Assembly (NCBI GenBank): GCA_036732755.1
Contig: DAINBU010000007.1
Span: 21,996 to 85,995 of the forward strand
Direction: 5' to 3'
DNA length: 64,000 bases
Source: DASRRB01 sp036732755
GTDB taxonomy: Bacteria > Planctomycetota > B15-G4 > SIAN01
Below, piece after piece: positions 17,265 to 25,397 of the stretch (within the stretch, counting starts at the first letter, position 1; every line of letters starts with the position of its first letter). The notes beneath the pieces are model-generated. The model had not been told where the DNA came from, did no database searches, and saw only the letters and a list, made by a program, of their open reading frames with translations. The position numbers and the translations under genes were made by a program.

Positions 17265-17295
17265 TTGGGCGAGCAACGCGATCCGCGTCGCCCAA
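17265..17295 (+). promoter_or_regulatory. Leader stem-loop before the flagellin 2 ribosome-binding site
   Basis: TTGGGCG (17265-17271) pairs with CGCCCAA (17289-17295). Inside, ACGCG (17276-17280) pairs with CGCGT (17284-17288) around an ATC loop, leaving a 4-base bulge. No T-run follows; GGAGGA (about 17300) comes 4-5 bases later. It is therefore a leader element, likely for mRNA stability or translation control, not a terminator. Confidence 0.6.
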
Positions 17296-17314
17296 AGTTG
17301 GAGGAACCGTTCCC

Positions 17315-18151
17315 ATGAGTCTGGTCATCAACACGAACCTGGCGAGCCTCAGCGCTCGCGGCAGCCTGGACGCCGTCACGACCCGGCTGGAGAAGAACTT
17401 CGCCCACCTGTCCACCGGCCTGCGCATCACGACGGCCGCGGACGACGCCGCCGGGCTGGCGATCTCGGAGCGCATGCGCGCCCAGATCCGCAGCCTCTCC
17501 CAGGCGCAGCGCAACGCCAACGACGGCATCTCGATGGTGCAGGTCGGCGAAGGCGCCATGAACGAGATGGACAGCATCCTGATCCGGATGCGCGAGCTCG
17601 CCATCGAGGCGAACAACGGCACCGTCTCCGCGAGCGACCGGGACACGCTGAACCAGGAGTTCACCAGCCTGATCGCCGAGATCGACCGCATCGCGCGGTC
17701 GACCCAGTTCAACGGCGTGAACATGCTCGACGGCTCGACCGTGAACGTCGTCTTCCAGGTCGGCGCCAACAACGTCACCAACGTCGACACGCTGAGCGTC
17801 GGCCTGGTCTCGGTCCTGGCGAGCGACCTCGGCATCACCGCGCTCGACATCGGCTCGGCCGGCTCGCCCACGACGGCCATCACGGGCATCGACGCCGCGA
17901 TCGACGTGGTCGTCGCCGCTCGCGGCGACCTGGGCGCGCTCCAGAACCGCCTGCAGTCCACGATCACCAACCTCGGCGTGAGCGTCGAGAACCTCACCGC
18001 CGCCGAGTCGCGCATCCGCGACGTCGACGTCGCCTCCGAGTCGGCCGAGCTCACGCGCAACTCGATCCTGCAGCAGGCGTCGATCGCGGTGCTGGCACAG
18101 GCGAACGTGCAGCCGCAGAACGCGCTGCAGCTGCTGCAGAACCTCGGTTAG
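17315..18151 (+). CDS. fliC: Flagellin 2
   Basis: 278-residue filament subunit with complete N- and C-terminal flagellin domains (LSTGLRITTAADDAAGLAIS; SRIRDVDVASESAELTRNSI; ends ALQLLQNLG) and no D2/D3 surface domains. It is the paralogue of the gene at 7842, with the same length and closely similar ends, but has its own promoter candidate and leader hairpin and lies downstream of the fliA operon. GGAGGA lies about ten bases before the ATG. Two separately controlled flagellins suggest a filament of mixed or staged composition. Confidence 0.96.
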   Translation: MSLVINTNLASLSARGSLDAVTTRLEKNFAHLSTGLRITTAADDAAGLAISERMRAQIRSLSQAQRNANDGISMVQVGEGAMNEMDSILIRMRELAIEANNGTVSASDRDTLNQEFTSLIAEIDRIARSTQFNGVNMLDGSTVNVVFQVGANNVTNVDTLSVGLVSVLASDLGITALDIGSAGSPTTAITGIDAAIDVVVAARGDLGALQNRLQSTITNLGVSVENLTAAESRIRDVDVASESAELTRNSILQQASIAVLAQANVQPQNALQLLQNLG

Positions 18152-18335
18152 TCGGTAGCCACAAGGCCTAGGGCGGTCGTTCCCGGGGCCGGGGTGCAAG
18201 AGGACGCGAAGCCCCTCCACCTGCGCATCCACGGCTCCCGGCTCCGGGAAAGACCGATTGGCCGCCCGAAGGTCGGAACGCGAAGCGAGACGAGACGGAC
18301 GAACGAGGAGGGGAGCGGCCGGGAGACCGGCCGGC

Positions 18336-18680
18336 TCACGCGCCCGGAGAAGCCGGCGCGAAGAAGATCTCGCCGCGGAGCAGTCCCGACGCCGCGGTCT
18401 CGAAGGACGTGCGCGAGACCGAGTCGGCGTCGGCGAGTCCGGCGCGGTACTCGTCGATCCGCTCCTGCGGCGGAGGGGCGAGGCGCGCGAGCCCCTCCTT
18501 CTGCTCGAGGATGGCGGCCGCGAGCTCCTCCGAGCGCTCGACGCGGTCGGAGCCGTCGCCCGCCTCCAGCGGAGCGCGCGCGAGCGGAGCAGCCGCGGAC
18601 GGAGCATTCGCGGGCGCGCCGGTCGACGACGTGGCGCCGGTCGAGCTCGCGGGCGCGGACGGAAGTCTCGCGATGTCCAT
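18336..18680 (-). CDS. Possible anti-sigma-28 factor (FlgM-like)
   Basis: 114 residues if started at ATG 18680 (MDIARLPSAPA); an in-frame ATG at 18728 would add 16. A disordered Ser/Thr/Ala/Pro N-terminal half is followed by a helical C-terminal half. That half begins SDRVERSEELAAAI and continues with ERIDEYRAGL, recalling the FlgM pattern of a DxVELS motif followed by RV..I..AI..G helices. It lies on the opposite strand right after flagellin 2, with a hairpin (about 18314-18336) at its end. No other FlgM is visible although FliA is present. The match is weak; it could be an unrelated small protein. Confidence 0.4.
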   Translation of the reverse strand: MDIARLPSAPASSTGATSSTGAPANAPSAAAPLARAPLEAGDGSDRVERSEELAAAILEQKEGLARLAPPPQERIDEYRAGLADADSVSRTSFETAASGLLRGEIFFAPASPGA

Positions 18681-18979
18681 GCTCCCGACATCGACCACAT
18701 CGAACTTGTTTCTGACGAAGAAAAGCATCGATCGCGCGGCGCGCCGTCCCGCCGCTCCGAAGAAAGGGCTTCGGTCCGGGAGCCGTGCACCCGGAACGGA
18801 GTTCGGACCTCGGGCGTCGCGGGGACCGGCGCCATGCGCCTCGGCCCGACGCCGGAAGATGCTCGCAAGTCGTGATGGCCGCGGGGGTTGCACGGGACGC
18901 GTGCCGGCGCGCCGGCCGTCCCTCGCCGCGTCGGCACCGGCTTTGACTTGCCCCGGTCGACCTCGCCAGTTCGAGCGAG
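18681..18979. other. Intergenic region between the FlgM-like gene and fliK
   Basis: No gene is supported here. An AT-rich patch near 18700-18728 could serve the minus-strand gene. For fliK, GGCAC at 18933 with TTGA at 18943 resembles a sigma-54 site, but the essential -12 GC is GA, so it is only weakly supported. Confidence 0.35.
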
Positions 18980-20119
18980 ATGGCCAAGGGCACCCACTTG
19001 CCGCTGCAGAGCATCGCGATCGCTGCCCCGCGCAGGGCGCCGGAATACGACGCGGAGATCACCCCCGCGGAGCTCCCGTCCGGGCGAGTCCGTTTTTCGG
19101 ACGAACTCGGACGGGAGACCGCACTTGTTGCGCGCCACGACCGCGAACGCGACGCGGGCGATCGCGACGATTCACCCGCGGACCCCGCCGCGCCGAAGCG
19201 CACCGACGCGAAGCAAGGCGACGACGAGGTCGCGCTCGCGCTCGCGGCGCTCGGGATCGCGCCACCGCCGGAGACCCCGGAAGCGCCGCCGCTCGCGCTC
19301 GACGGCACTCGAACGCCCACGCCTTCCGACGCGATCGTCTCCGACGTCGCTGTCAGCTGCGACCCGAAGACCGGCGCGCCGCTCGTGCCCGACTTCGCCT
19401 TCGCTCCGCTCACGCTCGGCGCCGCCTCGGGAGACGCCCCGTCGAACCTGGCGAATCCGTCGGAACCGTCGCTCGTCGGCGAGCTCGTGCGCGCCGCCGT
19501 CGCGACGACGGAGCGTGCCGAGCCGTCGCAAGCCGACGGCGCGCGCGCGACCGTCGACACGCTCCATCCATTCACCGCGCTCCTCGCCGCCGACGCCGGC
19601 GCGCCGGTCGCGGCCAAGACGCCGCCGGCGGCCGCGGCCCACGCGCCGGCCGCCGCACCCGAAGTCGCCGCCGGACGCGCTCCCATTCTCGAGGCGCTCC
19701 CGCGCGTCGCGCTCTCCGACGTCCCGCACGCGTTGCCGGCGCTGCTCGAGCGCCTCGAGCCGGAGCTGCGCTTCGGCCGGCGCGGCCGGACCTGGGAGGT
19801 CGAGCTCCGCCTCGATCCGCCCGAGCTCGGCGCGCTGCGCTTCCGCCTCGAACTGCGCGGCGACGAGATCCGCGGCGTCGTCCATTGCGAGCCGCACGTC
19901 GAGCGCCTGCTCGGCCCGGTGCTGAAAGACCTGGAAGAGAACCTCCGCCAGCACGGCGGGGGAGCCACCTTCGACCTCCAGCGGGAGGCGAAGGGGGAGG
20001 AGAGGCCAGCGGCTCCGCGGGAGACGTCGTCGGGAGCGATCCCGCGCGCTGCCGCGGAGCCGCGTGCTCCCTCCCGAATCGCGGTCGACCCGAACCGCCT
20101 CGTCGACGTCACTGCCTGA
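18980..20119 (+). CDS. fliK: Flagellar hook-length control protein FliK
   Basis: 379 residues. A long, poorly conserved Ala/Pro-rich N-terminal part (the molecular ruler) precedes the Flg_hook C-terminal domain at about residues 265-340. That domain has the hallmark LRLDPPELGALRFRLELRG and then VVHCEPHVERLL. It contacts FlhB to switch export from hook to filament. It starts the hook operon fliK-flgD-flgE; flgD follows after 23 bp. Confidence 0.9.
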   Translation: MAKGTHLPLQSIAIAAPRRAPEYDAEITPAELPSGRVRFSDELGRETALVARHDRERDAGDRDDSPADPAAPKRTDAKQGDDEVALALAALGIAPPPETPEAPPLALDGTRTPTPSDAIVSDVAVSCDPKTGAPLVPDFAFAPLTLGAASGDAPSNLANPSEPSLVGELVRAAVATTERAEPSQADGARATVDTLHPFTALLAADAGAPVAAKTPPAAAAHAPAAAPEVAAGRAPILEALPRVALSDVPHALPALLERLEPELRFGRRGRTWEVELRLDPPELGALRFRLELRGDEIRGVVHCEPHVERLLGPVLKDLEENLRQHGGGATFDLQREAKGEERPAAPRETSSGAIPRAAAEPRAPSRIAVDPNRLVDVTA

Positions 20120-20142
20120 ACCCCGTACCAAGGAAGGACCCC

Positions 20143-20601
20143 ATGGCCACCACGGTCGATCCGCTCCAGTCGTACCGCTCTGCGTCCTCCCCGTCGGCGC
20201 TGGACTCCACCAACGGCCTCTCGGCGGAGCGCCTCGCGTCGGGCGTCGACTTCTTCAGGCTGCTCACGGCGCAGATGTCCGCGCAGGATCCGCTGCAGCC
20301 GGTCGACAACACGCAGTTCCTGACGCAGCTCGCGCAGTACACGCAGCTGCAGACGCAGCTCGGCACCAACACGACGCTGGCGCAGATGGCCGCGCTGCAG
20401 CAGTCGCTCTCCGCGCTCACGACCATGACGCAGACCGCGTCGATGATCGGGCGCGTGGTCGACTACGTCGATCCGGTCAGCGGAGCCGACCACAGCGGCG
20501 TCGTGTCGGGCGTGAGCGCCGACAACGGCCAGGTCGTCCTCGACGTCGATGGCGCCAAGGTCCCGCTCAACGCGGTGACCGCGGTCCGGGCGGAGGGCTG
20601 A
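20143..20601 (+). CDS. flgD: Hook-capping scaffold protein FlgD, short form
   Basis: 152 residues, against about 220-230 in enterics. The conserved N-terminal capping region is complete (DFFRLLTAQMSAQDPLQPVDNTQFLTQLAQYTQL), followed by a Tudor-like segment (MIGRVVDYVDPVSG, then NGQVVLDVDGAKVPLNAV). The inserted FnIII-like domain is absent, so this is a minimal FlgD. AGGAAGGA lies before the ATG. flgE follows after 4 bp. Confidence 0.93.
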   Translation: MATTVDPLQSYRSASSPSALDSTNGLSAERLASGVDFFRLLTAQMSAQDPLQPVDNTQFLTQLAQYTQLQTQLGTNTTLAQMAALQQSLSALTTMTQTASMIGRVVDYVDPVSGADHSGVVSGVSADNGQVVLDVDGAKVPLNAVTAVRAEG

Positions 20602-20605
20602 TCCG

Positions 20606-22555
20606 ATGTCTGGTGCACTCACCTCCGCGCTCTCCGGCCTGCGCGTCCACCAGTTCTATCTCGACGTGATCGGCAACAACCTCGCGAACTCGAGCACGAC
20701 CGGCTACTTCCGCAGCCGCGTCACCTTCGCCGACGTGATGTCGCAGACCTTCTCCAACGGCTCGGCGCCGACCTCGACGATCGGCGGCGTGAACCCGAAG
20801 CAGGTCGGGCTCGGCGTCACGGTCCACTCGGTCGACATCCGCAACGACCAGGGCGTGCTGAACGCCACCGGCCGGCCGTTCGACCTCGCCGTCCAGGGCA
20901 ACGGCTTCTTCGTGCTCAACACCGGCACGCAGAACCTCTACTCGCGCGCCGGCGGCTTCGGCATCGACAAGGACGACTTCCTGGTCGACCCCGGCACCGG
21001 CTACCGCGTGCGCAGCGCGTCGGGCCAGGACATCCGCCTCCCGATCGACACGCTGCTTCCGGCCAAGGAGACGGGGACGATCCACCTCGGCGGCAACCTG
21101 CCGGCGAAGGTGGGCGGTCCGTTCGCCGAGGTCCTCACCACGGCGTCCGCCTTCCAGGGCGGCACGCACGCGGTGGTGGGCGGCTCGGCGACCGGCCCCT
21201 TCGCGCTCGCCGACGGCGACACGCTCGACGTCAGGGTCGACGACGGCGTGACCCAGACCGTCACCTTCCGCGCCGCCGACTTCACGGCGCTCGGCTCCAA
21301 CATCGCGACCGCGTCGGCGACCGACGTCGCGACCGTGATGCAGGCGCAGCTCACCGGCGCGACCGTCGACGGCTCGTCGGGCTCGCTCGTCATCACCTCG
21401 AACCGCACCGGCGAGGTCTCGGCGATCAAGGTCGACGACGGCACCGGCTCGCCGGCGGCGCTCCTCGGCCTCTCGACGACGCTCGTGACCGGCGTCTCGT
21501 CGCCGGCCACCGCCGCCACCGCGCTGAACGACCTCGCCGACAACGTGGTCGACTACCAGAACGGCGACCGTATCGACGTGGCCGGCACCAACGCGGCCGG
21601 CCAGGCCTTCGCCGGGACCTTCGTCTACGGCACCGACGGCACCACGCTCGGCGACCTGCGCGACTTCGTCGACAACCTGGTGAGCGACGCGACCGTCGCG
21701 ATCGACGCGAGCGGCAACCTGGTCGTCACCGCCGACGAGACCGGCCTCGCGACCCTCGGCGTGACGCTCACCGACGACGTCGCGAACGCCGGGCAGACCA
21801 CGTTCTCGCTGCACGGCTTCACGGAGACGACGGCCGGCACCGACCCCGACCAGGCGCGCACCAGCCTCGACGTCTACGACACGCGCGGCCTGAGCCACAC
21901 GCTCACGCTGACCTTCACGCGCGTCGACGACGCGCAGTGGAACGTCGCGGCGACCACCGACGACGCGAACGACCTGGTCGTCGACGGCGTCGTGCAGGGC
22001 GTGCGCTTCAACGAGGACGGCTCGTTCGCGGCGGTCACCGGCTCGGGGAGCGGCGACGCGAATCTGCAAATCACCTTCGACGGCCTCACCGCGGCGCAGA
22101 CGATCGCGCTGAACGTCGGCACGAGCGGCCAGCTCGACGGCGTGACGCAGCTCGGCCAGACGGCGAGCCTCAACGCCCGCTCGCAGGACGGCTACGCCAC
22201 GGGCGAGCTCGTCTCGATGAGCGTCAACAGCGACGGCACGATCGTCGGCGCCTACAGCAACGGCCAGAGCCAGGTGCTCGACCAGATCGCGCTGGCGGTC
22301 TTCTCGAACGCGGAAGGCCTCCTGCGCGTCGGCGCCACGATGTTCCAGGAGTCGACCAACTCCGGGACGGCGCAGCTCCAGGCGGCCGGCGGCGGACGCC
22401 CCGGCCAGATCATGGGCGGCGCGCTCGAGGCGTCGAACGTCGACGTGGCCGAGGAGTTCGTGAAGCTGATCGAGGCGCAGCGCGGCTTCGAGGCCAACGC
22501 ACGCGTGATCCGCGTCACCGACCAGCTCCTGCAGGACCTCACCCAGATCATCTGA
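20606..22555 (+). CDS. flgE: Flagellar hook protein FlgE, long form
   Basis: 649 residues, much longer than enteric FlgE (402). N-terminal rod/hook signature LTSALSGLRVHQFYLDVIGNNLANSSTTGY-type and the C-terminal EASNVDVAEEFVKLIEAQRGFEANARVI are intact. The extra length lies in the middle: a module at about residues 195-283 (GPFAL, DTLDVRVDDGVTQTVTF, LVITSNRTG) that also occurs in FlgK here, and a second module at about 315-400. Such surface insertions are common in long hooks. Part of fliK-flgD-flgE; the PilZ-like gene follows 21 bp later. Confidence 0.95.
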   Translation: MSGALTSALSGLRVHQFYLDVIGNNLANSSTTGYFRSRVTFADVMSQTFSNGSAPTSTIGGVNPKQVGLGVTVHSVDIRNDQGVLNATGRPFDLAVQGNGFFVLNTGTQNLYSRAGGFGIDKDDFLVDPGTGYRVRSASGQDIRLPIDTLLPAKETGTIHLGGNLPAKVGGPFAEVLTTASAFQGGTHAVVGGSATGPFALADGDTLDVRVDDGVTQTVTFRAADFTALGSNIATASATDVATVMQAQLTGATVDGSSGSLVITSNRTGEVSAIKVDDGTGSPAALLGLSTTLVTGVSSPATAATALNDLADNVVDYQNGDRIDVAGTNAAGQAFAGTFVYGTDGTTLGDLRDFVDNLVSDATVAIDASGNLVVTADETGLATLGVTLTDDVANAGQTTFSLHGFTETTAGTDPDQARTSLDVYDTRGLSHTLTLTFTRVDDAQWNVAATTDDANDLVVDGVVQGVRFNEDGSFAAVTGSGSGDANLQITFDGLTAAQTIALNVGTSGQLDGVTQLGQTASLNARSQDGYATGELVSMSVNSDGTIVGAYSNGQSQVLDQIALAVFSNAEGLLRVGATMFQESTNSGTAQLQAAGGGRPGQIMGGALEASNVDVAEEFVKLIEAQRGFEANARVIRVTDQLLQDLTQII

Positions 22556-22576
22556 GCCGCGGGAGCCCGCCACGAC

Positions 22577-23656
22577 ATGATCCAGGCGTTGCACGCACTC
22601 GACGGACGGCGCGGCCTGTCCGTCGACGAGCGCCTGCGGGCCGTCGGCGACGGCCTGCGGAACTTCGGCACGAGCAGCGAGGACCTGCTGCGCAACGTGG
22701 GCATCGTCGCCTGCGTCGCGCTGCTGGTGCTCCTCGTGCTGCTCGTCGCCGCGCGGGTGCGCCGCGCGCGTTGGGTCGCGCGCCACCTGCGCCTCCTGCG
22801 CGCGGCCGGACTGCAGCCCGAGGAGCTCGCGCTCTTCCGCGCCGTCGCGCGGCGCGCCGACGGCGGGCGCGTGCCGCTGCTCGTGCGCAACCGCGGCGCC
22901 TTCGACGCCGCGGCGAGCGAGTACGTGCGCCGCTCCTCGCCCGCCTCGGAGCGGCGCGACGAGCTCTCGCGCGTGCTCTCGCTGCGCCGCCGCGTCCCGT
23001 TCGACCACCGCTGGACGGAGCCGCCGGCGATCGAGGTCGGGACCCCCGTGACCTTCGTGCTGCGCCTCGACGCGCAGCGCGTGCGCCAGCTCGAGGGGCG
23101 CGTGCTCGGCGCGCCGCCGCACGCGCTCCAGGTCGGACTGCAGCCGGGCCTCGCCGACAAGGAGTCGGCCGACCGCCTGCTCACCGGCCAGGAGGTGCTG
23201 ATCGTCGTGCGGCGCGGCGTCGAGTATCGCGAGGCGCGCGTGCGCGTCCGCGGCCGCTGCATGGGGCGCACGCTGCAGATCCTGATCGACCGTCCGGTCG
23301 CGCTCACCGCGTCGCGCGTCAAGCTCGCGTGGCGCGGCGCCGACGAGCGGGTGCACGTCGAGAAGGTCGAGCGCTTCTCCGCGCGCCTGGCCGACGACGA
23401 GGTGCCGCGCTTCGAGGCGACGCTCGTCGCGAGCGCGAGCGACGGGCTGCTGATCCGGTTCCGGAACGTCCGGCCGCGCCACGGCGAGGCGATCCGCGTC
23501 CTCGCCGGCGCGCACGCGGGCTTCTACCGCGGCTACGCGGTGCTCGCGCCGAGCGGCAAGGGCGGCGAGGTCTTCGTGATCCGCCGGCAGGGCGAGCGGT
23601 CGGCCGACCGCGCCGCGGCGCTCACCGAGGGTCGTGCCAAGAGCGACAGTGCATGA
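22577..23656 (+). CDS. Membrane-anchored YcgR/PilZ-like protein with degenerate PilZ motifs
   Basis: 359 residues: one transmembrane helix (about 40-62), a helical region resembling that of flagellar PilZ proteins in spirochaetes and deltaproteobacteria (LQPEELALFRAVARRA, then FDAAASEYVRR), a YcgR-N-like beta barrel (about 150-255) and a C-terminal PilZ-like barrel (about 258-335). PilZ domains bind cyclic di-GMP through RxxxR and D/NxSxxG; here neither is intact (ASASDGLLIRF stands where DxSxxG would be). It lies directly behind flgE, suggesting a flagellar control role that may not need cyclic di-GMP. Domain assignment is by pattern only. Confidence 0.5.
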   Translation: MIQALHALDGRRGLSVDERLRAVGDGLRNFGTSSEDLLRNVGIVACVALLVLLVLLVAARVRRARWVARHLRLLRAAGLQPEELALFRAVARRADGGRVPLLVRNRGAFDAAASEYVRRSSPASERRDELSRVLSLRRRVPFDHRWTEPPAIEVGTPVTFVLRLDAQRVRQLEGRVLGAPPHALQVGLQPGLADKESADRLLTGQEVLIVVRRGVEYREARVRVRGRCMGRTLQILIDRPVALTASRVKLAWRGADERVHVEKVERFSARLADDEVPRFEATLVASASDGLLIRFRNVRPRHGEAIRVLAGAHAGFYRGYAVLAPSGKGGEVFVIRRQGERSADRAAALTEGRAKSDSA

Positions 23657-23658
23657 AT

Positions 23659-23704
23659 CGCCGGCATCCGCCGGCGGGCCATAGGTCGCCGGCCGCGGCC
23701 GGCG
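23659..23704. repeat. Two GC-rich hairpins before the glycosyltransferase genes
   Basis: CGCCGGC-ATCC-GCCGGCG (23659-23676) and CGCCGGCC-GC-GGCCGGCG (23687-23704), both perfect. They fill the 61 bp gap between the PilZ-like gene and the glycosyltransferase and could lower read-through from the hook operon. No T-run follows. Confidence 0.5.
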
Positions 23705-23717
23705 GGAGGGGGAGACC

Positions 23718-25397
23718 ATGGGACGCCGTGACGAACTGATCCAGCGCTACGCCGCGATCCGCGCGCAGGCCGCCGCGGGTGCTTCGAGCGCGACGTTCCG
23801 CGACTACGAAGCGCTTTGGCGCGACGCCCGCGACTCCGGGGAGGCGGAGGTGGTCACGCGCTGCCTCGCCGACCTCGCGGAGCTGACCGCGCAGATCGAT
23901 CCGGCGATCGCCCGCGCGCTCGCCCAGGCGATCCCGGATCGGGCGCGGCCCGCGGCGGCGCCGGCGATCGACCTCTCCGTCGTCGTCGTCGGGGCGCCCG
24001 AGTCCGCGGGCGAGACGGCGGCGCAGCGCGGCCTCGCCCGCCAGACGCTCGCCGCGCCGCGCTTCGAGACGATCCTCGCCGACGCGTCGGGCCCGGCCGC
24101 GCGCAACGAGGCGCTCGCCGCCGCGCGCGGCCGCGTCGTCCTCTTCCTCGACGCCGACGTCGAGCCGGACAGCGACGCGCTCGAGCGCGTCCTCGCCGCG
24201 CACGCCGGCGGCGCCGAGCAGATCGTCGTGGGTCGCGTCGACTTCGCCGACCTCGCGGTCGCTCCGCTCACGCGCACCCTCGTCCAGCTCGGCCTCGAGG
24301 CGCCGACCTCCGAGTTCTTCCACGCCGGCGCGATCGCGCCCGACTGCTGCACATCGGCCTTCCTCAGCGCGCCGCGCGCGACGCTCGCGCGCCTCGGCGG
24401 CTTCGACGCCGGGCTCGAGCGGCTCGACGGCGTCGATCTCGCCGTGCGCCTCGGCGCGATCCGGTTCGACCCGGCGCTCCGCGCGACGCGCCGCGCCGCC
24501 GACGACCTCGGCGCGTGGCGACGCCGCGCGCGCGACCTCGGCGCCGACTGGTGCCGCCTGCTCGAGAAGCACGGCGCCTCCGCGCCGCCCGCGTTCCTGC
24601 AGGGGATCGGGCTGGAGCGGGCGGCCGCCGAGACGCTGGTCGCGACGCTGCTGCGCGACGCCGACGGACAGGCACGCTGCGCGCAGTCGCTCGAGGAGTC
24701 GCTGCGCGAGTTCACGCGCGTCGTCGTCGCCCAGCGCGAGCGCGCCGACGAGCTCTTCTCGAAGGTGGCCGACGACTTCGCGCGGCTGTTGCTGCGCCTC
24801 ACGCGCCATGAGCTCGCGCGCGGCTTCGTCCACGCCGTGCAGGGCGCCCCGCGCGAGGCGCTCGAGCGCTGCGCGGCGCCGCTCGAAAACGGGGCCGCCG
24901 TGCTGGTGGCCGGTGACGCTTCGCTACGCGAGGCGATCGAGGTCGTGCGTGCGAATCTCCCGCCCGACGGCCGCCTGATCGTCGCGATCCCGGCCGGCGC
25001 GCCCGACCTGGCGCTCCCGTCCGATGCGCGCATCGTCCGCCTCGCGCTGCCGCGCGATACGGCAGGCGGAGCGCTGCGGCGGGCGCTGCTCGGCGCGAGC
25101 GACGCCAGCTTCTTCGTGCTGCTCGACGGCTCGTGCGCGCCGACGCGCTCCGAATGGGAGGCGATCCGCGTCACGCTCGGCACGCTGCCGTGCATCGGCG
25201 CCTGCAACGTCGAGGGCGACAGCGGCGGGCCGCTCGCGCAGGCGGAGCTGGCCGCGCGGCTGCCCGAAGAGCTCGTCGCGATCCGGCGCGACGTCCTCGA
25301 GAGCGATCCCGGCGGCGCCGGGACGCTGCTCGAACGGCTGGCCCGCCGCGGACTGCGCCTCGCGACGGCAAAACCGGGACTCGTCGCATGCCCGTGA
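23718..25397 (+). CDS. Glycosyltransferase family 2-like protein
   Basis: 559 residues. After a helical N-terminal part, a GT-A domain starts at about residue 84 (LSVVVVG) with the metal/nucleotide-sugar site LDADVEPD at about 143-150. A second, shorter GT-A-like stretch near residues 430-490 (ASFFVLLDGSCAPTRSEWEAI) looks like a degenerate copy. GGAGGGGG precedes the ATG; the end overlaps the next gene by 10 bp. With its neighbour it lies between hook and rod genes, so modification of flagellin, hook or another surface polymer is likely. Donor and acceptor are unknown. Confidence 0.75.
   Translation: MGRRDELIQRYAAIRAQAAAGASSATFRDYEALWRDARDSGEAEVVTRCLADLAELTAQIDPAIARALAQAIPDRARPAAAPAIDLSVVVVGAPESAGETAAQRGLARQTLAAPRFETILADASGPAARNEALAAARGRVVLFLDADVEPDSDALERVLAAHAGGAEQIVVGRVDFADLAVAPLTRTLVQLGLEAPTSEFFHAGAIAPDCCTSAFLSAPRATLARLGGFDAGLERLDGVDLAVRLGAIRFDPALRATRRAADDLGAWRRRARDLGADWCRLLEKHGASAPPAFLQGIGLERAAAETLVATLLRDADGQARCAQSLEESLREFTRVVVAQRERADELFSKVADDFARLLLRLTRHELARGFVHAVQGAPREALERCAAPLENGAAVLVAGDASLREAIEVVRANLPPDGRLIVAIPAGAPDLALPSDARIVRLALPRDTAGGALRRALLGASDASFFVLLDGSCAPTRSEWEAIRVTLGTLPCIGACNVEGDSGGPLAQAELAARLPEELVAIRRDVLESDPGGAGTLLERLARRGLRLATAKPGLVACP

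Noticed and set aside
18933..18947. Sigma-54 promoter before fliK
   Set aside because: GGCAC and the spacing fit, but the -12 element reads TTGA in place of TTGC, a change in an essential base.
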